Shown: piece after piece, positions 8,257-17,476 of the stretch
Layout: the number at the start of each line of letters is the position of its first letter
How positions within the stretch are numbered: position 1 is the stretch's first letter
NCBI RefSeq assembly: GCF_902168135.1
Contig: NZ_CABHOL010000021.1
Span: 124,001-188,000 of the forward strand
Source of the DNA: an uncultured Fluviicola sp.
Lineage (GTDB): Bacteria; Bacteroidota; Bacteroidia; Flavobacteriales_D; Crocinitomicaceae
Direction: 5' to 3'
Length of the DNA stretch: 64,000 bases
Made by a program: the position numbers and the translations under genes
Notes under the pieces: generated by a model
Database searches by the model: none
Told to the model about the DNA's origin: nothing
What the model saw: only the letters and a program-made list of their open reading frames with translations

Positions 8257-9168
8257 TCAAGGCTTATCCCAGAAAGTAGGCTCCGAGAAACGGATGATGG
8301 AAATAAAATTACTGCTTACTTCACGCATGATAATGGAATACAATAAGCCGGTTAATCCACTGTACACAATTTGGTATTCTGTAACAAACACGCCATCCTT
8401 GTATACGTATTTTGCCTGGAGATTCCCAAAAGTATCATACGTAAAGCGCGATTCGGACATTGGAATTGTATCCGTATTCTTGTACACAGCAACTTTTTCG
8501 ATCAATCCTTTATCCGAATAACCGTATTTGGTGGTTATACGGTTCCTGGTGATGGTAAATACTTCCTCTTCGCGGGCCAAATATCCCAGACTATCCTTGT
8601 ACTTAGTTACTTCGAGGTATTGGTTCCCGTAGCTATTGAATACCTTCTTTTTGAACTGCCCTTCATACATCTGGTATTCCATCGTTTCGGTATTCCAAAG
8701 TAAACTTCGTTCGATGGCCGGCTTCAGAATGCTGTTCATCGTATCAATGTCTCGGTAAACTTCTTCCTTTACAATTTGTCCCTCCGAGTTATAAGTATAA
8801 TAGGTTGAAAGAAAACCGCGTCTCTGGCTTATTCTTTTTCTAACTATCCGGCCGTCAGGAGTATAATCGTAGAAGCGGACCGTGGTATCCGTAGTCTGAT
8901 CTCCTTTTGCTGTTTGATAATGACGGACCAGGTTTCCAAGTGTGTCGAAGTTGAATACATACACATAATTGGATTCACGCATGATATCGCCCTGTTTCTT
9001 AAAGGTAAACTTGCCGTGAATTTCCTTGATCTTACTTCCCTTTACAAAATGTGTATTGAAAAAGGGAATATCCGTAAAAGCTACACCTTTCGTATTTTCA
9101 ATTAACTGGGCAAAAGATTGGGATACGCTAAAAAGGAGAACTAAAAAAAAGCTATACTTCGAAAACAT
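8257..9168 (-). CDS. Secreted hypothetical protein with YD/RHS-like repeats
   Basis: A 303-residue exported protein: signal peptide residues 1-21 (ends SQSFAQ), then a mostly beta-strand protein. At least four units of the form Y-x-Y-x-x-x-G-x-I/L (for example YDYTPDGRIVRKR, YGYSDKGLIEKV) occur, reminiscent of YD/RHS repeats but too few for a polymorphic toxin shell. No C-terminal toxin or sorting domain is seen. It follows nuoN by about 60 bases on the same strand with no terminator between, so read-through from the complex I operon is possible. ATG 9168 is chosen because longer readings (to 9435) run into nuoN and lack a signal peptide at the N terminus. Confidence 0.7.
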   Translation of the reverse strand: MFSKYSFFLVLLFSVSQSFAQLIENTKGVAFTDIPFFNTHFVKGSKIKEIHGKFTFKKQGDIMRESNYVYVFNFDTLGNLVRHYQTAKGDQTTDTTVRFYDYTPDGRIVRKRISQRRGFLSTYYTYNSEGQIVKEEVYRDIDTMNSILKPAIERSLLWNTETMEYQMYEGQFKKKVFNSYGNQYLEVTKYKDSLGYLAREEEVFTITRNRITTKYGYSDKGLIEKVAVYKNTDTIPMSESRFTYDTFGNLQAKYVYKDGVFVTEYQIVYSGLTGLLYSIIMREVSSNFISIIRFSEPTFWDKP

Positions 9169-9227
9169 AGCACAAAAATGGCGTGAATTTCGAAGCATAG
9201 CTACTATTTTAAGAAAAATTAGAGTTC

Positions 9228-10601
9228 TTAATAAAGGAAAGGAAGAATAAAACTGAATCCGAGCATACCTACCAATGCAATTGTCAAAACCGCAATTGTT
9301 AACGGCGACAATTTGATTTTCTCTTGTTCCTGTTCTGCCGGAGAAGCGATTGTTACAAGCACTTTCAGGTAGTAGTAAATACTGATCCCTGAATTGATCA
9401 ATGCAATGATCACTAACCAGGAAGCATTTTCCCATGCAGAGGAGAATAAAATGTATTTCGCAAAGAATCCCGATGTTGGCGGAATTCCAGCAAGTGACAA
9501 CAAAGCCACAATTCCTACAATTGCCAGGAACGGGTTTCTTTTGCCCAATCCTCTCAACCCTTCGATGCGGTCTTCCGAATCATTTACAGCAATTGCAACG
9601 GCGATAATTCCAACGATAGAGAAACCGTAAGAGAACATGTAGAACCACAAAGTACCGGCAACATCGCCCTGGGACACAAACAACAAAAGTGTGTAACCCA
9701 CGTGGGTAATAGAAGAATAAGCCAATAAACGTTTAAATTTCACCTGGCGAAGTGCGGATAGATTCCCGACAAAAAGCGTGATGACAATCATTACTACCAA
9801 AGCTCCTTTCCAGAAATCATATAGTTCTCCTCGTCCGAAACAAAAAGCAAACATTTTCAGGAATGCGAAGAATGCAGCGATTTTCACAACAGATGCCATG
9901 AAACCGGTTACCGCAGGTGGCGCTCCGTCATATACGTCCGGACTCCAGAAATGGAACGGTGCCGCACCTACTTTAAAAATAAACGATGCCATGATCAATA
10001 ACACACCGATCATTAAAATCGGGCTCAATGTATCCATTTCCTGGATCTTCAGTTGGATTTCCTGCAACTTGAATGTTCCGGTTGCACCATACACCCACGC
10101 CAATCCGAATAAGAAAACACCTGTAGCAAATGACCCTGTTAAGAAATACTTCAAAGATGCTTCTGAAGAGCGTACGTCCGCTTTATTACTTCCCGCCATC
10201 ACGTAAATCGGAATGGAAAGGATCTCCAGGCCGAGGAAGAACATGAACATATCTGTGTAAGCCGTCATGATCATTGCTCCTGTCGCAGAGAACAACAATA
10301 AACCAATGTATTCACCCGTATGCACCGGGTTCTCTTTAAATCGCTCGTAACCGATACCGACAATCAATAAAGTCAGAACGCAAATTGCTAAGCTAAAGAG
10401 CAACGCCACCTGATCAAAAGCTAATCCTTCATACTTCAGGAAGTCAAAAAATGCCTTTCCTGTTTGAAGCTGTCCGATAATTACGATAATAGCAGCCAAC
10501 AAACCTGCCATAGCAGATCCAACAACTAACCAAGGTTTCTTTGCAAAAGCAGCAAATAAGGAAATCAATCCACTGGCAAAAACAATTAATAATGCATCCA
10601 T
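9228..10601 (-). CDS. nuoN: NADH-quinone oxidoreductase subunit N
   Basis: Last of the 14 complex I genes. A 457-residue, 13-14-helix Mrp antiporter-like subunit of the membrane arm that takes part in proton translocation. The conserved lysines and the GVGYTLL/HVGYTLL-type region (about residues 288-300) of the proton_antipo_M family are present, as are the long proline-kinked segments. Ends with a short hydrophobic tail. One base separates it from nuoM upstream. Confidence 0.95.
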   Translation of the reverse strand: MDALLIVFASGLISLFAAFAKKPWLVVGSAMAGLLAAIIVIIGQLQTGKAFFDFLKYEGLAFDQVALLFSLAICVLTLLIVGIGYERFKENPVHTGEYIGLLLFSATGAMIMTAYTDMFMFFLGLEILSIPIYVMAGSNKADVRSSEASLKYFLTGSFATGVFLFGLAWVYGATGTFKLQEIQLKIQEMDTLSPILMIGVLLIMASFIFKVGAAPFHFWSPDVYDGAPPAVTGFMASVVKIAAFFAFLKMFAFCFGRGELYDFWKGALVVMIVITLFVGNLSALRQVKFKRLLAYSSITHVGYTLLLFVSQGDVAGTLWFYMFSYGFSIVGIIAVAIAVNDSEDRIEGLRGLGKRNPFLAIVGIVALLSLAGIPPTSGFFAKYILFSSAWENASWLVIIALINSGISIYYYLKVLVTIASPAEQEQEKIKLSPLTIAVLTIALVGMLGFSFILPFLY

Positions 10602-10602
10602 A

Positions 10603-12039
10603 TTATAAACCTGAAGGTGTTGAAATTGTTTCTAATACTATTTTTAAACTTGGATTCACGAAATCCGTGATCAATGCCGGATAAACTCCTAAGATCACGA
10701 CCGCGATGATGATGACTGCCAAAACAAGCAATTCAGACCAATGCAAATCGGCAAATTGATCCCTTGTCACCGGACCATACATGCTCAACTGGTAAGCACG
10801 GAAGGTATAAACTGCTCCAAGGATCAGAGTAGTTCCGGCAACGATACCAACGATCATGTCAAACTGAACCAACCCTTTCAACATCAGGAATTCCCCGATG
10901 AAACCACTTGTTAACGGAACGGAAACAGAAGCAAAAGCCAAAGCTGCAAACCAGAATGCGAATTTCGGAGCCTGTTTTGCGAATCCGCCCAAATCGTTCA
11001 GGTTTCTGGTTCCCGTTCTGCGCTCGATAATTTCAACTGCAAGGAACAATCCTACCGCTACCAACCCGTGGTTCACGATCTGCACCATACTTCCTGACAA
11101 TGCATCAAAATCCCAAACCATAATTGCCGCAGCGATCAATCCAACGTGCGACATAGAAGCAAATGCAAATACACGCTTCATATCTTTTTGTTTGATTGCG
11201 ATCACAGCACCGTAAACAACTCCGATAGTTGCCAGGATGATTACCGGCCACTGCAAACAAGCAACTGCTTCCGGGAATAATGGGATCATCCAGCGGATCA
11301 TTCCGTACAATGCCATTTTCAGCATAATACCTGAAAGAAGCATTGTTCCTGCCATCGGCGATTTCGTATAAGTATCCGGCTGCCATGTGTGGAACGGGAA
11401 AACCGGGATTTTAATAGCAAATGCTAAAAAGAATCCTAACGCCAGCCAGCAAGCTGTTTTAGACGTAAAGACAACCGCTTTCAAATCTTCGATATAGAAA
11501 GAAGGTGCATTTACCTTGATTCCGATCAATGCAGCAAGCATTGCCAAAGATCCTACGAATGTGTAGATGAAGAATTTCATCAATGCCGCTTTTCTTTCCG
11601 GAGCTCCGAACCACCAGGAAATTAAGAAAATCGGGATCAAGGTGATTTCCCAGAAAACATAGAACCACAATCCGTCCATGGAAATGAACACGCCGATCAA
11701 TCCCAGCTGCATGAAGAAAACCATGCTTGTAAACAAGCGGTTCTCAGCCAATTCATTTTTGAAGTTGGAAACCAATACCAACGGAACCAAAACTGCTGTC
11801 AGTAACAACATGATCAAGGAAATTCCATCGTAACCAAAGCTCATGGTAATTCCTGCAAGCCAGGGCTGATTTACAAACAGGTGCACTGTTCCATCGTTGT
11901 TGTACTGCATCATACACGCTATTACAACCCCTAAAACGGCAAGCGAACCGATAATTCCGTATGCCCGAACTCCTTGTTTCGGAATAATCAATACCGATAA
12001 CGCAAAGAAAACTGGTAGTATAAATAAAAGTAGTGCCAC
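10603..12039 (-). CDS. nuoM: NADH-quinone oxidoreductase subunit M
   Basis: Antiporter-like membrane subunit of complex I, 478 residues and about 14 helices. The proton_antipo_M core spans about residues 120-410, with the family signatures FYVFWEITLIPIFL and FAFASMSHVGLI, the glutamate of the first being the conserved charged residue of the half-channel. Lies three bases downstream of nuoL and one base upstream of nuoN. Confidence 0.96.
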   Translation of the reverse strand: MALLLFILPVFFALSVLIIPKQGVRAYGIIGSLAVLGVVIACMMQYNNDGTVHLFVNQPWLAGITMSFGYDGISLIMLLLTAVLVPLVLVSNFKNELAENRLFTSMVFFMQLGLIGVFISMDGLWFYVFWEITLIPIFLISWWFGAPERKAALMKFFIYTFVGSLAMLAALIGIKVNAPSFYIEDLKAVVFTSKTACWLALGFFLAFAIKIPVFPFHTWQPDTYTKSPMAGTMLLSGIMLKMALYGMIRWMIPLFPEAVACLQWPVIILATIGVVYGAVIAIKQKDMKRVFAFASMSHVGLIAAAIMVWDFDALSGSMVQIVNHGLVAVGLFLAVEIIERRTGTRNLNDLGGFAKQAPKFAFWFAALAFASVSVPLTSGFIGEFLMLKGLVQFDMIVGIVAGTTLILGAVYTFRAYQLSMYGPVTRDQFADLHWSELLVLAVIIIAVVILGVYPALITDFVNPSLKIVLETISTPSGL

Positions 12040-12042
12040 GCT

Positions 12043-13968
12043 TTAGTTTTTATAATAGATAATGTAATAAACGATCAACCCGATGATTCCAAAAACCATC
12101 CACAAAATGTAGTTATCGGTTCTTCCGGTTTGGATCTTACGAACCAAATCTCCTGATTTTCCAATCACTTTCCCGATACTGACTACTCCGCGGTGCAGGA
12201 ATGCGCCTTCGAAATAATGTGCTCCTTTTTCGGAAATCCAAAGAACCGGCTTCACGAATAAGAAATCGTAGATCTCATCGAAGTATAATTTCATAGCCGA
12301 AGCTTTTTCCCAGCCTTTCAATTGGTCATCTTCTTTCGGAATGCTGTTTTTAGTCACATAAACGGTGTAAGTAATTCCGGCAATAATAACTGCCATAGCA
12401 CCTGCAACACACATTAAGATCAAGGTCATGGACGTATCTCCGTGTTCTGCTACTTTCATTCCGTCACCGGCTACATTGTGTGCATAATAATGCGACAACC
12501 AATGTGTTCCCTTGTGTAAGAAAACTCCCGGTAAATTCAACAATCCTCCGAAAACAGAAAGAATAGCCAAAATGATCAAAGGCAAGGTCATAGATACAGG
12601 TCCTTCGTGCAAATGATGTTCTTGTTCGTGGGTTCCTCTGAATTTTCCGAAGAAAGTAACGAAGTACAAGCGGAACATATAGATTGCTGTTAATGCCGAA
12701 CTGAACATCAATGCCCCGAACACAAACTTATTGTCACCGAATGAGTGACCGATGATCTCATCCTTCGAGTAGAAACCGGACAATAACGGAATACCAGAAA
12801 TTGCCAAAGTACCGATCAGGAATGTGATGTGCGTTACAGGAATCTTCTTGCGAAGTCCACCCATTTTGCGGATATCCTGTTCATCAGACATGGCGTGAAT
12901 CACACTTCCCGAACCTAAGAACAACAATGCTTTGAAGAATGCGTGAGTTGTAACGTGGAACATGGCTGCCGTGTAAGCTCCCATTCCCAGTGCTACGAAC
13001 AGCATTCCCAGCTGGGAAACCGTTGAGTAAGCCAATACTTTTTTGATGTCATTCTGACGCATGGCGATGAAGGCCGCAATAATCGAAGTTGCCAGACCAA
13101 CATACATAATGATTTCTTTCACAACGTGTGCTCCCTCCAATTCATACAGGAAGTTTGAACGAACCGTTAAGAAAATACCTGCAGTTACCATTGTAGCCGC
13201 GTGGATCAAAGCTGAAACCGGAGTCGGTCCCGCCATCGCATCCGGAAGCCACGTAAACAATGGAATTTGGGCAGATTTTCCGGTTGCTCCGATGAACAAA
13301 CAGATCGTAATTCCGAAGATCAGCATTTCAGAGATCTCAAATCCTTCTGTCATCACCGCCTTAGCCACTTCCGCATATTCCAGCGTTCCGAATTTTCCAA
13401 GAATCAGGAAAAGTCCTACCAACAATCCCAAATCCCCGATACGGTTCATGATGAATGCTTTTCTTGCAGCCAATGTGTTTTTGAAATCCTGGTACCAGAA
13501 ACCGATCAGTAAATAAGAGCAGATACCCACACCTTCCCATCCGAAGAACAACATGAAGTAGTTGCTTCCGAGTACCAATGTCAACATGGCAAAGATGAAG
13601 AGATTCAGGTATACAAAGAACTTGTAATATCCTGCATCGTGTTTCATATAACCCATAGAGAACAAGTGGATCAAGGTTCCGATCCCTGTTACAATAAGCG
13701 TCATCCACATGGATAAGTTATCTGCAAACAAACGAGCATTCAAAGAGAACGAACTCGTTTTGATCATCGTGAACAAATGAACGGTTACCGGTTCACCGTG
13801 CTGAACGCTCATAAAAGCCATCAAAGCAAGGACAAACGAAATCGCCATTACACCGGTACCGATCGTTCCTACAACCACTTTTGAAAGCGATTTCCCGATT
13901 GTACCGTTAATAAACGCCCCAATTAATGGAAGCAAAAGAATCAAAGGCAGTAATTGTGATACCGACAT
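12043..13968 (-). CDS. nuoL: NADH-quinone oxidoreductase subunit L
   Basis: The most distal membrane-arm subunit of complex I, 641 residues, with about 16 membrane helices. N-terminal proton_antipo_N and central proton_antipo_M regions are recognisable (FFGWEGVGICSYLLIGFW; LPDAMAGPTPVSALIHAATMV is the long conserved helix region). The C-terminal part, from about residue 520, corresponds to the amphipathic lateral helix and final anchor. Length is ordinary for Bacteroidota. Three bases separate it from nuoK. Confidence 0.97.
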   Translation of the reverse strand: MSVSQLLPLILLLPLIGAFINGTIGKSLSKVVVGTIGTGVMAISFVLALMAFMSVQHGEPVTVHLFTMIKTSSFSLNARLFADNLSMWMTLIVTGIGTLIHLFSMGYMKHDAGYYKFFVYLNLFIFAMLTLVLGSNYFMLFFGWEGVGICSYLLIGFWYQDFKNTLAARKAFIMNRIGDLGLLVGLFLILGKFGTLEYAEVAKAVMTEGFEISEMLIFGITICLFIGATGKSAQIPLFTWLPDAMAGPTPVSALIHAATMVTAGIFLTVRSNFLYELEGAHVVKEIIMYVGLATSIIAAFIAMRQNDIKKVLAYSTVSQLGMLFVALGMGAYTAAMFHVTTHAFFKALLFLGSGSVIHAMSDEQDIRKMGGLRKKIPVTHITFLIGTLAISGIPLLSGFYSKDEIIGHSFGDNKFVFGALMFSSALTAIYMFRLYFVTFFGKFRGTHEQEHHLHEGPVSMTLPLIILAILSVFGGLLNLPGVFLHKGTHWLSHYYAHNVAGDGMKVAEHGDTSMTLILMCVAGAMAVIIAGITYTVYVTKNSIPKEDDQLKGWEKASAMKLYFDEIYDFLFVKPVLWISEKGAHYFEGAFLHRGVVSIGKVIGKSGDLVRKIQTGRTDNYILWMVFGIIGLIVYYIIYYKN

Positions 13969-13971
13969 GTT

Positions 13972-14301
13972 TTAGTTTTTTAATTTATTAAACAATCGAA
14001 TATCTGTTGAGCGCGTATTTCGGTAAAGCAATACCAAAATCGACAGACCCACCGTAGCTTCAGCGGCCGCAACCACCATGATGAAGAAAACGAAAAGCTG
14101 TCCGTCTGCCTGCCCGAAATAAGTCGAGAACGCTACCAGTAATAAATTCACCGCGTTGAGCATTAATTCAATGCACATCAATAGAATGATCGCATTTTTT
14201 CTGTAAAGCACACCGAATACACCAATCACGAACAATGCCGTAGCAAGGACCATGTAGTGTTCGATCTTTACACCTGATTCAAATAATGTCGCTAATAACA
14301 T
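13972..14301 (-). CDS. nuoK: NADH-quinone oxidoreductase subunit K
   Basis: Small three-helix membrane subunit of complex I, 109 residues. The conserved glutamate in helix 2 ([11 protein letters not shown]) and a second in helix 3 (AAAEATVGL) are present, both part of the proton path between the quinone site and the antiporter subunits. One base from nuoJ. Confidence 0.96.
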   Translation of the reverse strand: MLLATLFESGVKIEHYMVLATALFVIGVFGVLYRKNAIILLMCIELMLNAVNLLLVAFSTYFGQADGQLFVFFIMVVAAAEATVGLSILVLLYRNTRSTDIRLFNKLKN

Positions 14302-14302
14302 A

Positions 14303-14815
14303 TTACTCTATAGTTTGTTTTTCACGTTTTGCTAAAAGAACTGCTCCAACCATTGCTGCAAGGAACAACACGGAAGAAACTTCGAAAGGAAGTACGTACT
14401 TGGTAAAGAGCACTTTCCCCAGGTTTTCTACCAATCCCACTTGTTGAGAGTTCGTATCGATCATCGGAGCTGCAAGAATGGCATCACGCATAGCTGCAAC
14501 TACAACCAGGAACAATCCGCCTCCGGCAATAGCCGCACCAATAGTCATCAAAGGTGAGTGTTTCGGTTCGTTTTCCTTATTCAGGTTCAACAACATCAAT
14601 ACGAACAGGAATAATACCATGATGGCCCCCGCATAAACAATAATGTTTACGATTGCGATAAACTGGGCATTCATCATCACGTAATTCGCAGAGATCAGGA
14701 AAAACGTAAGTACTAAGTAAAGTACACTTCTCACCGGGTGCTTACTCAAAACAACCATCAAAGCTGTTCCGATTGTTAATCCGCCCAGGATGTAAAATAG
14801 AATATCCAAACTCAT
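14303..14815 (-). CDS. nuoJ: NADH-quinone oxidoreductase subunit J
   Basis: Five-helix membrane subunit of complex I, 170 residues. The conserved helix 3 signature [18 protein letters not shown] with its pi-bulge region is clear. Its start shares one base with the nuoI stop codon, showing translational coupling. Confidence 0.95.
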   Translation of the reverse strand: MSLDILFYILGGLTIGTALMVVLSKHPVRSVLYLVLTFFLISANYVMMNAQFIAIVNIIVYAGAIMVLFLFVLMLLNLNKENEPKHSPLMTIGAAIAGGGLFLVVVAAMRDAILAAPMIDTNSQQVGLVENLGKVLFTKYVLPFEVSSVLFLAAMVGAVLLAKREKQTIE

Positions 14816-15354
14816 TACGCAGGTCTTTTTCCGGTTAATTGTCTTTTACTGATATCCACGCGCTGATCAACCGGTTCTACCAGTTTATCTTTTCCATAGA
14901 TGAAGTCGTTGCGCTCGAAATAAGTAGGAACGATACGATCCGTCAGGAAAATAGCTTCTTTCGGACATGCTTCTTCGCACAGCCCGCAGAAAATACAACG
15001 CAGCATGTTGATCTCATACATAGAAGCATATTTTTCTTCTCTGTACAAGTGCTCCTCGCCTTTTTTACGCTCTTCGGAAGTCATGGTAATTGCTTCTGCC
15101 GGACATGCAACTGCACATAATCCGCAGGCAGTACAATTCTCTCTTCCTTCTTCGTCACGCTTCAATACGTGCTGTCCGCGGTAAACCGGTGCAAACTCGC
15201 GTTTTACTTCCGGGTACTTCACGGTATTGTGTTTCTTGAATAAATGCTTAAATGTGATCCACATACCTCCCAAAATTGCCGGGAAGTAGAGTTTCTCCAT
15301 GAAGGTCATCTTCTTGTTCGAAACAACTTTTTTACGATTTGATAAACTTTCCAT
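14815..15354 (-). CDS. nuoI: NADH-quinone oxidoreductase subunit I
   Basis: Peripheral-arm ferredoxin-like subunit carrying clusters N6a and N6b. Two complete 4Fe-4S motifs are seen, CTACGLCAVACP (about residues 75-86) and CIFCGLCEEACP (about 119-130). The 179-residue length includes a basic N-terminal extension before the membrane-associated helix that docks on NuoH. Eight bases separate it from nuoH. Confidence 0.96.
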   Translation of the reverse strand: MESLSNRKKVVSNKKMTFMEKLYFPAILGGMWITFKHLFKKHNTVKYPEVKREFAPVYRGQHVLKRDEEGRENCTACGLCAVACPAEAITMTSEERKKGEEHLYREEKYASMYEINMLRCIFCGLCEEACPKEAIFLTDRIVPTYFERNDFIYGKDKLVEPVDQRVDISKRQLTGKRPA

Positions 15355-15362
15355 TCGAATAT

Positions 15363-16493
15363 TTATAAGCTATTTCCGGTTTTCGTCTTTTCCGGAGATG
15401 TATTCACCCCCAACGGCTGTTCGATTTTTGCATTGCTTGCAGATTCGTTGGATTTGTCCTTAGAGAACCATCCTTCGGTATAAGCAATCACTACTCCTGT
15501 AATCAACAAGTTGATCAATGCAATCGGGATCATTTTTTTCCAACCGATGTGCATCAGCTGATCGTAACGGAAACGCGGCAATGTCCAGCGGATCCACATG
15601 AATACGAAAATGAAGAAGAATGTTTTAGCGAAGAAAACCAATGTTCCAAGAATTGCTAGCGTGTTTCCTGAGAAGTAGTCCATTCCAGGGAAGTTGTAAC
15701 CTCCGAAGAACAATGCAGAAATTACCGCACAAGAGATGAACATGTTCACGTATTCTGCGAAAAGGAAGAATCCCAGTTTCATAGCACCGTATTCGGTGTG
15801 GTAACCACCGATCAACTCGGATTCACATTCCGGTAAGTCGAACGGAGCACGGTTGCATTCTGCCAAAGCTGTAATAAGGAATACCACGAAACAGATCGGC
15901 TGCTTGAATACGTTCCAGGAGAACCATCCGTCCTGCCAGAAACCATGCTGCTGGTCAACGATATCTCTCATACTCAATGATCCGGTCATCATAACGATAG
16001 TGATGACGGAAACTCCCATCGCCAATTCGTAAGAAATCATCTGGGAACTTGCCCGGATCGCTCCGAATAATGCGAATTTATTGTTGGAAGCCCAGCCTCC
16101 GATCATGATTCCGTAAACTCCAATGGAAACCGCTCCCATAATGAAGAGAATCCCAATGTTTACATCTGCAACCTGAAGGGAAATCGTTTCACCGAATAAT
16201 TGCAGATCCGGTCCCCATGGAATTACCGCACCCGTAATGAGTGAAGTAAACATGGCAATTCCCGGCCCGATAATAAATAACCACTTATCGGCATTTGTCG
16301 GACGGAAATCTTCTTTGAAGAACATTTTTCCACCATCGGCCAAAGGTTGCAGCAAACCAAATGGTCCCGCTCTGTCCGGTCCGATACGATCCTGCATCCA
16401 GGCAGCAACTTTTCGCTCCATTAAAGTCAGATAAGCCGCTATTCCCAGTGTTACTGCGAATAAAACAACAACTATGATTAATTTTATGATCAT
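15363..16493 (-). CDS. nuoH: NADH-quinone oxidoreductase subunit H
   Basis: Membrane subunit that lines the quinone cavity, 376 residues and eight helices. Conserved stretches include ERKVAAWMQDRIGPDRAG at the N terminus, NRAPFDLPE with the acidic residues lining the quinone cavity (about 215-225), and RWTLPRFRYDQ. The C-terminal ~30 residues are a polar, lysine/serine-rich tail not seen in E. coli NuoH. Confidence 0.96.
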   Translation of the reverse strand: MIIKLIIVVVLFAVTLGIAAYLTLMERKVAAWMQDRIGPDRAGPFGLLQPLADGGKMFFKEDFRPTNADKWLFIIGPGIAMFTSLITGAVIPWGPDLQLFGETISLQVADVNIGILFIMGAVSIGVYGIMIGGWASNNKFALFGAIRASSQMISYELAMGVSVITIVMMTGSLSMRDIVDQQHGFWQDGWFSWNVFKQPICFVVFLITALAECNRAPFDLPECESELIGGYHTEYGAMKLGFFLFAEYVNMFISCAVISALFFGGYNFPGMDYFSGNTLAILGTLVFFAKTFFFIFVFMWIRWTLPRFRYDQLMHIGWKKMIPIALINLLITGVVIAYTEGWFSKDKSNESASNAKIEQPLGVNTSPEKTKTGNSL

Positions 16494-16494
16494 C

Positions 16495-17463
16495 TTACTT
16501 TCCTGTTAGTTTTTTAAGTTCAAGACGCTCGTCAACGATGTATTTATTTTGAGAGATCACGGAATGACGGTTGATCACGCGCGGTCCTTCAATAGTCCAT
16601 TTTGTCTTATCTTTTTTGTCGAAACGGCATTCGTTGCAGATCCAGGCAGTTTTTCCATCGATGTCTTCGATCTCCCCGTATTTGTCCTTGCGGCCCGTTA
16701 CGCGGTAAATCTCATCTCCGAACATCCAAACAACTGCTTTTCCGGCACATTTCGTACACTCGCAAGAAGCTTCCATCGGTTTTAAGAACCATACGCGGCT
16801 CTTGAAGCGGAATGTTTTATCTGTTAATGCTCCTACCGGACAAACGTCGATCACGTTTCCTGAGAAGTCATTATCGATTGCTTTCTCGATGTAAGTTGAT
16901 ATCTCAGCATGATCTCCGCGGTGCATCACACCGTGAACACGCTGATCTGTCAATTGATTTGCCGTGTAAACACAACGGTAGCAAAGAATACAGCGATTCA
17001 TGTGCAATTTGATCTTATCACCGATATCGATCGGATCGAACGTTCTGCGCTTCTCTTCGTAACGTGTACCTTCTTTTCCGTGCTCGAATCCGAGATCCTG
17101 CAAATGACATTCTCCGGCCTGGTCACAGATCGGACAATCCAATGGGTGATTGATCAATAAGAACTCAGTCACAGCCGCACGGTTGTCATACACACGCTCT
17201 GATGTTTTGTTCTTTACTATCATTCCGTCCATTACCGGAGTAGAACACGATGCAACCAATTTGGGCATCGGACGCGGATCTGCTGCTGAACCTGCAGCTA
17301 CTTCCACCAAACATGTTCTGCATTTTCCACCGCTTCCCTGCAGCTTGCTGTAATAGCACATTGCGGGAGGCACTACATCTCCACCGATCTGACGAGCAGC
17401 ATTCAGGATGGTTGTTCCCGGTTCTACTTCTACTTCGATATCGTCAATGATAACTTTTACCAT
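16495..17463 (-). CDS. nuoG: NADH-quinone oxidoreductase subunit G, short form
   Basis: Carries the N1b, N4 and N5 clusters that pass electrons from NuoF towards NuoI. The 322 residues cover the N-terminal 2Fe-2S ferredoxin domain, the His-Cys motif of N5 (HPLDCPICDQAGECHLQD, about residues 103-120), and the four-cysteine N4 site (CILCYRC ... VCPVGAL). A further CxxC pair of cysteines follows (CECTKC, CNEC). The whole molybdopterin-oxidoreductase-like C-terminal part, some 500-600 residues in E. coli, is absent. The reading frame ends cleanly one base before nuoH, so this is a natural short form, as I recall from other Flavobacteriia, not a truncation. Confidence 0.93.
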   Translation of the reverse strand: MVKVIIDDIEVEVEPGTTILNAARQIGGDVVPPAMCYYSKLQGSGGKCRTCLVEVAAGSAADPRPMPKLVASCSTPVMDGMIVKNKTSERVYDNRAAVTEFLLINHPLDCPICDQAGECHLQDLGFEHGKEGTRYEEKRRTFDPIDIGDKIKLHMNRCILCYRCVYTANQLTDQRVHGVMHRGDHAEISTYIEKAIDNDFSGNVIDVCPVGALTDKTFRFKSRVWFLKPMEASCECTKCAGKAVVWMFGDEIYRVTGRKDKYGEIEDIDGKTAWICNECRFDKKDKTKWTIEGPRVINRHSVISQNKYIVDERLELKKLTGK

Positions 17464-17476
17464 AATGGATCTTATT

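Noticed and set aside
8257-9168. A polymorphic RHS toxin
   Set aside because: Only about four weak repeats, no RHS core of thousands of residues, no C-terminal toxin domain and no immunity gene.
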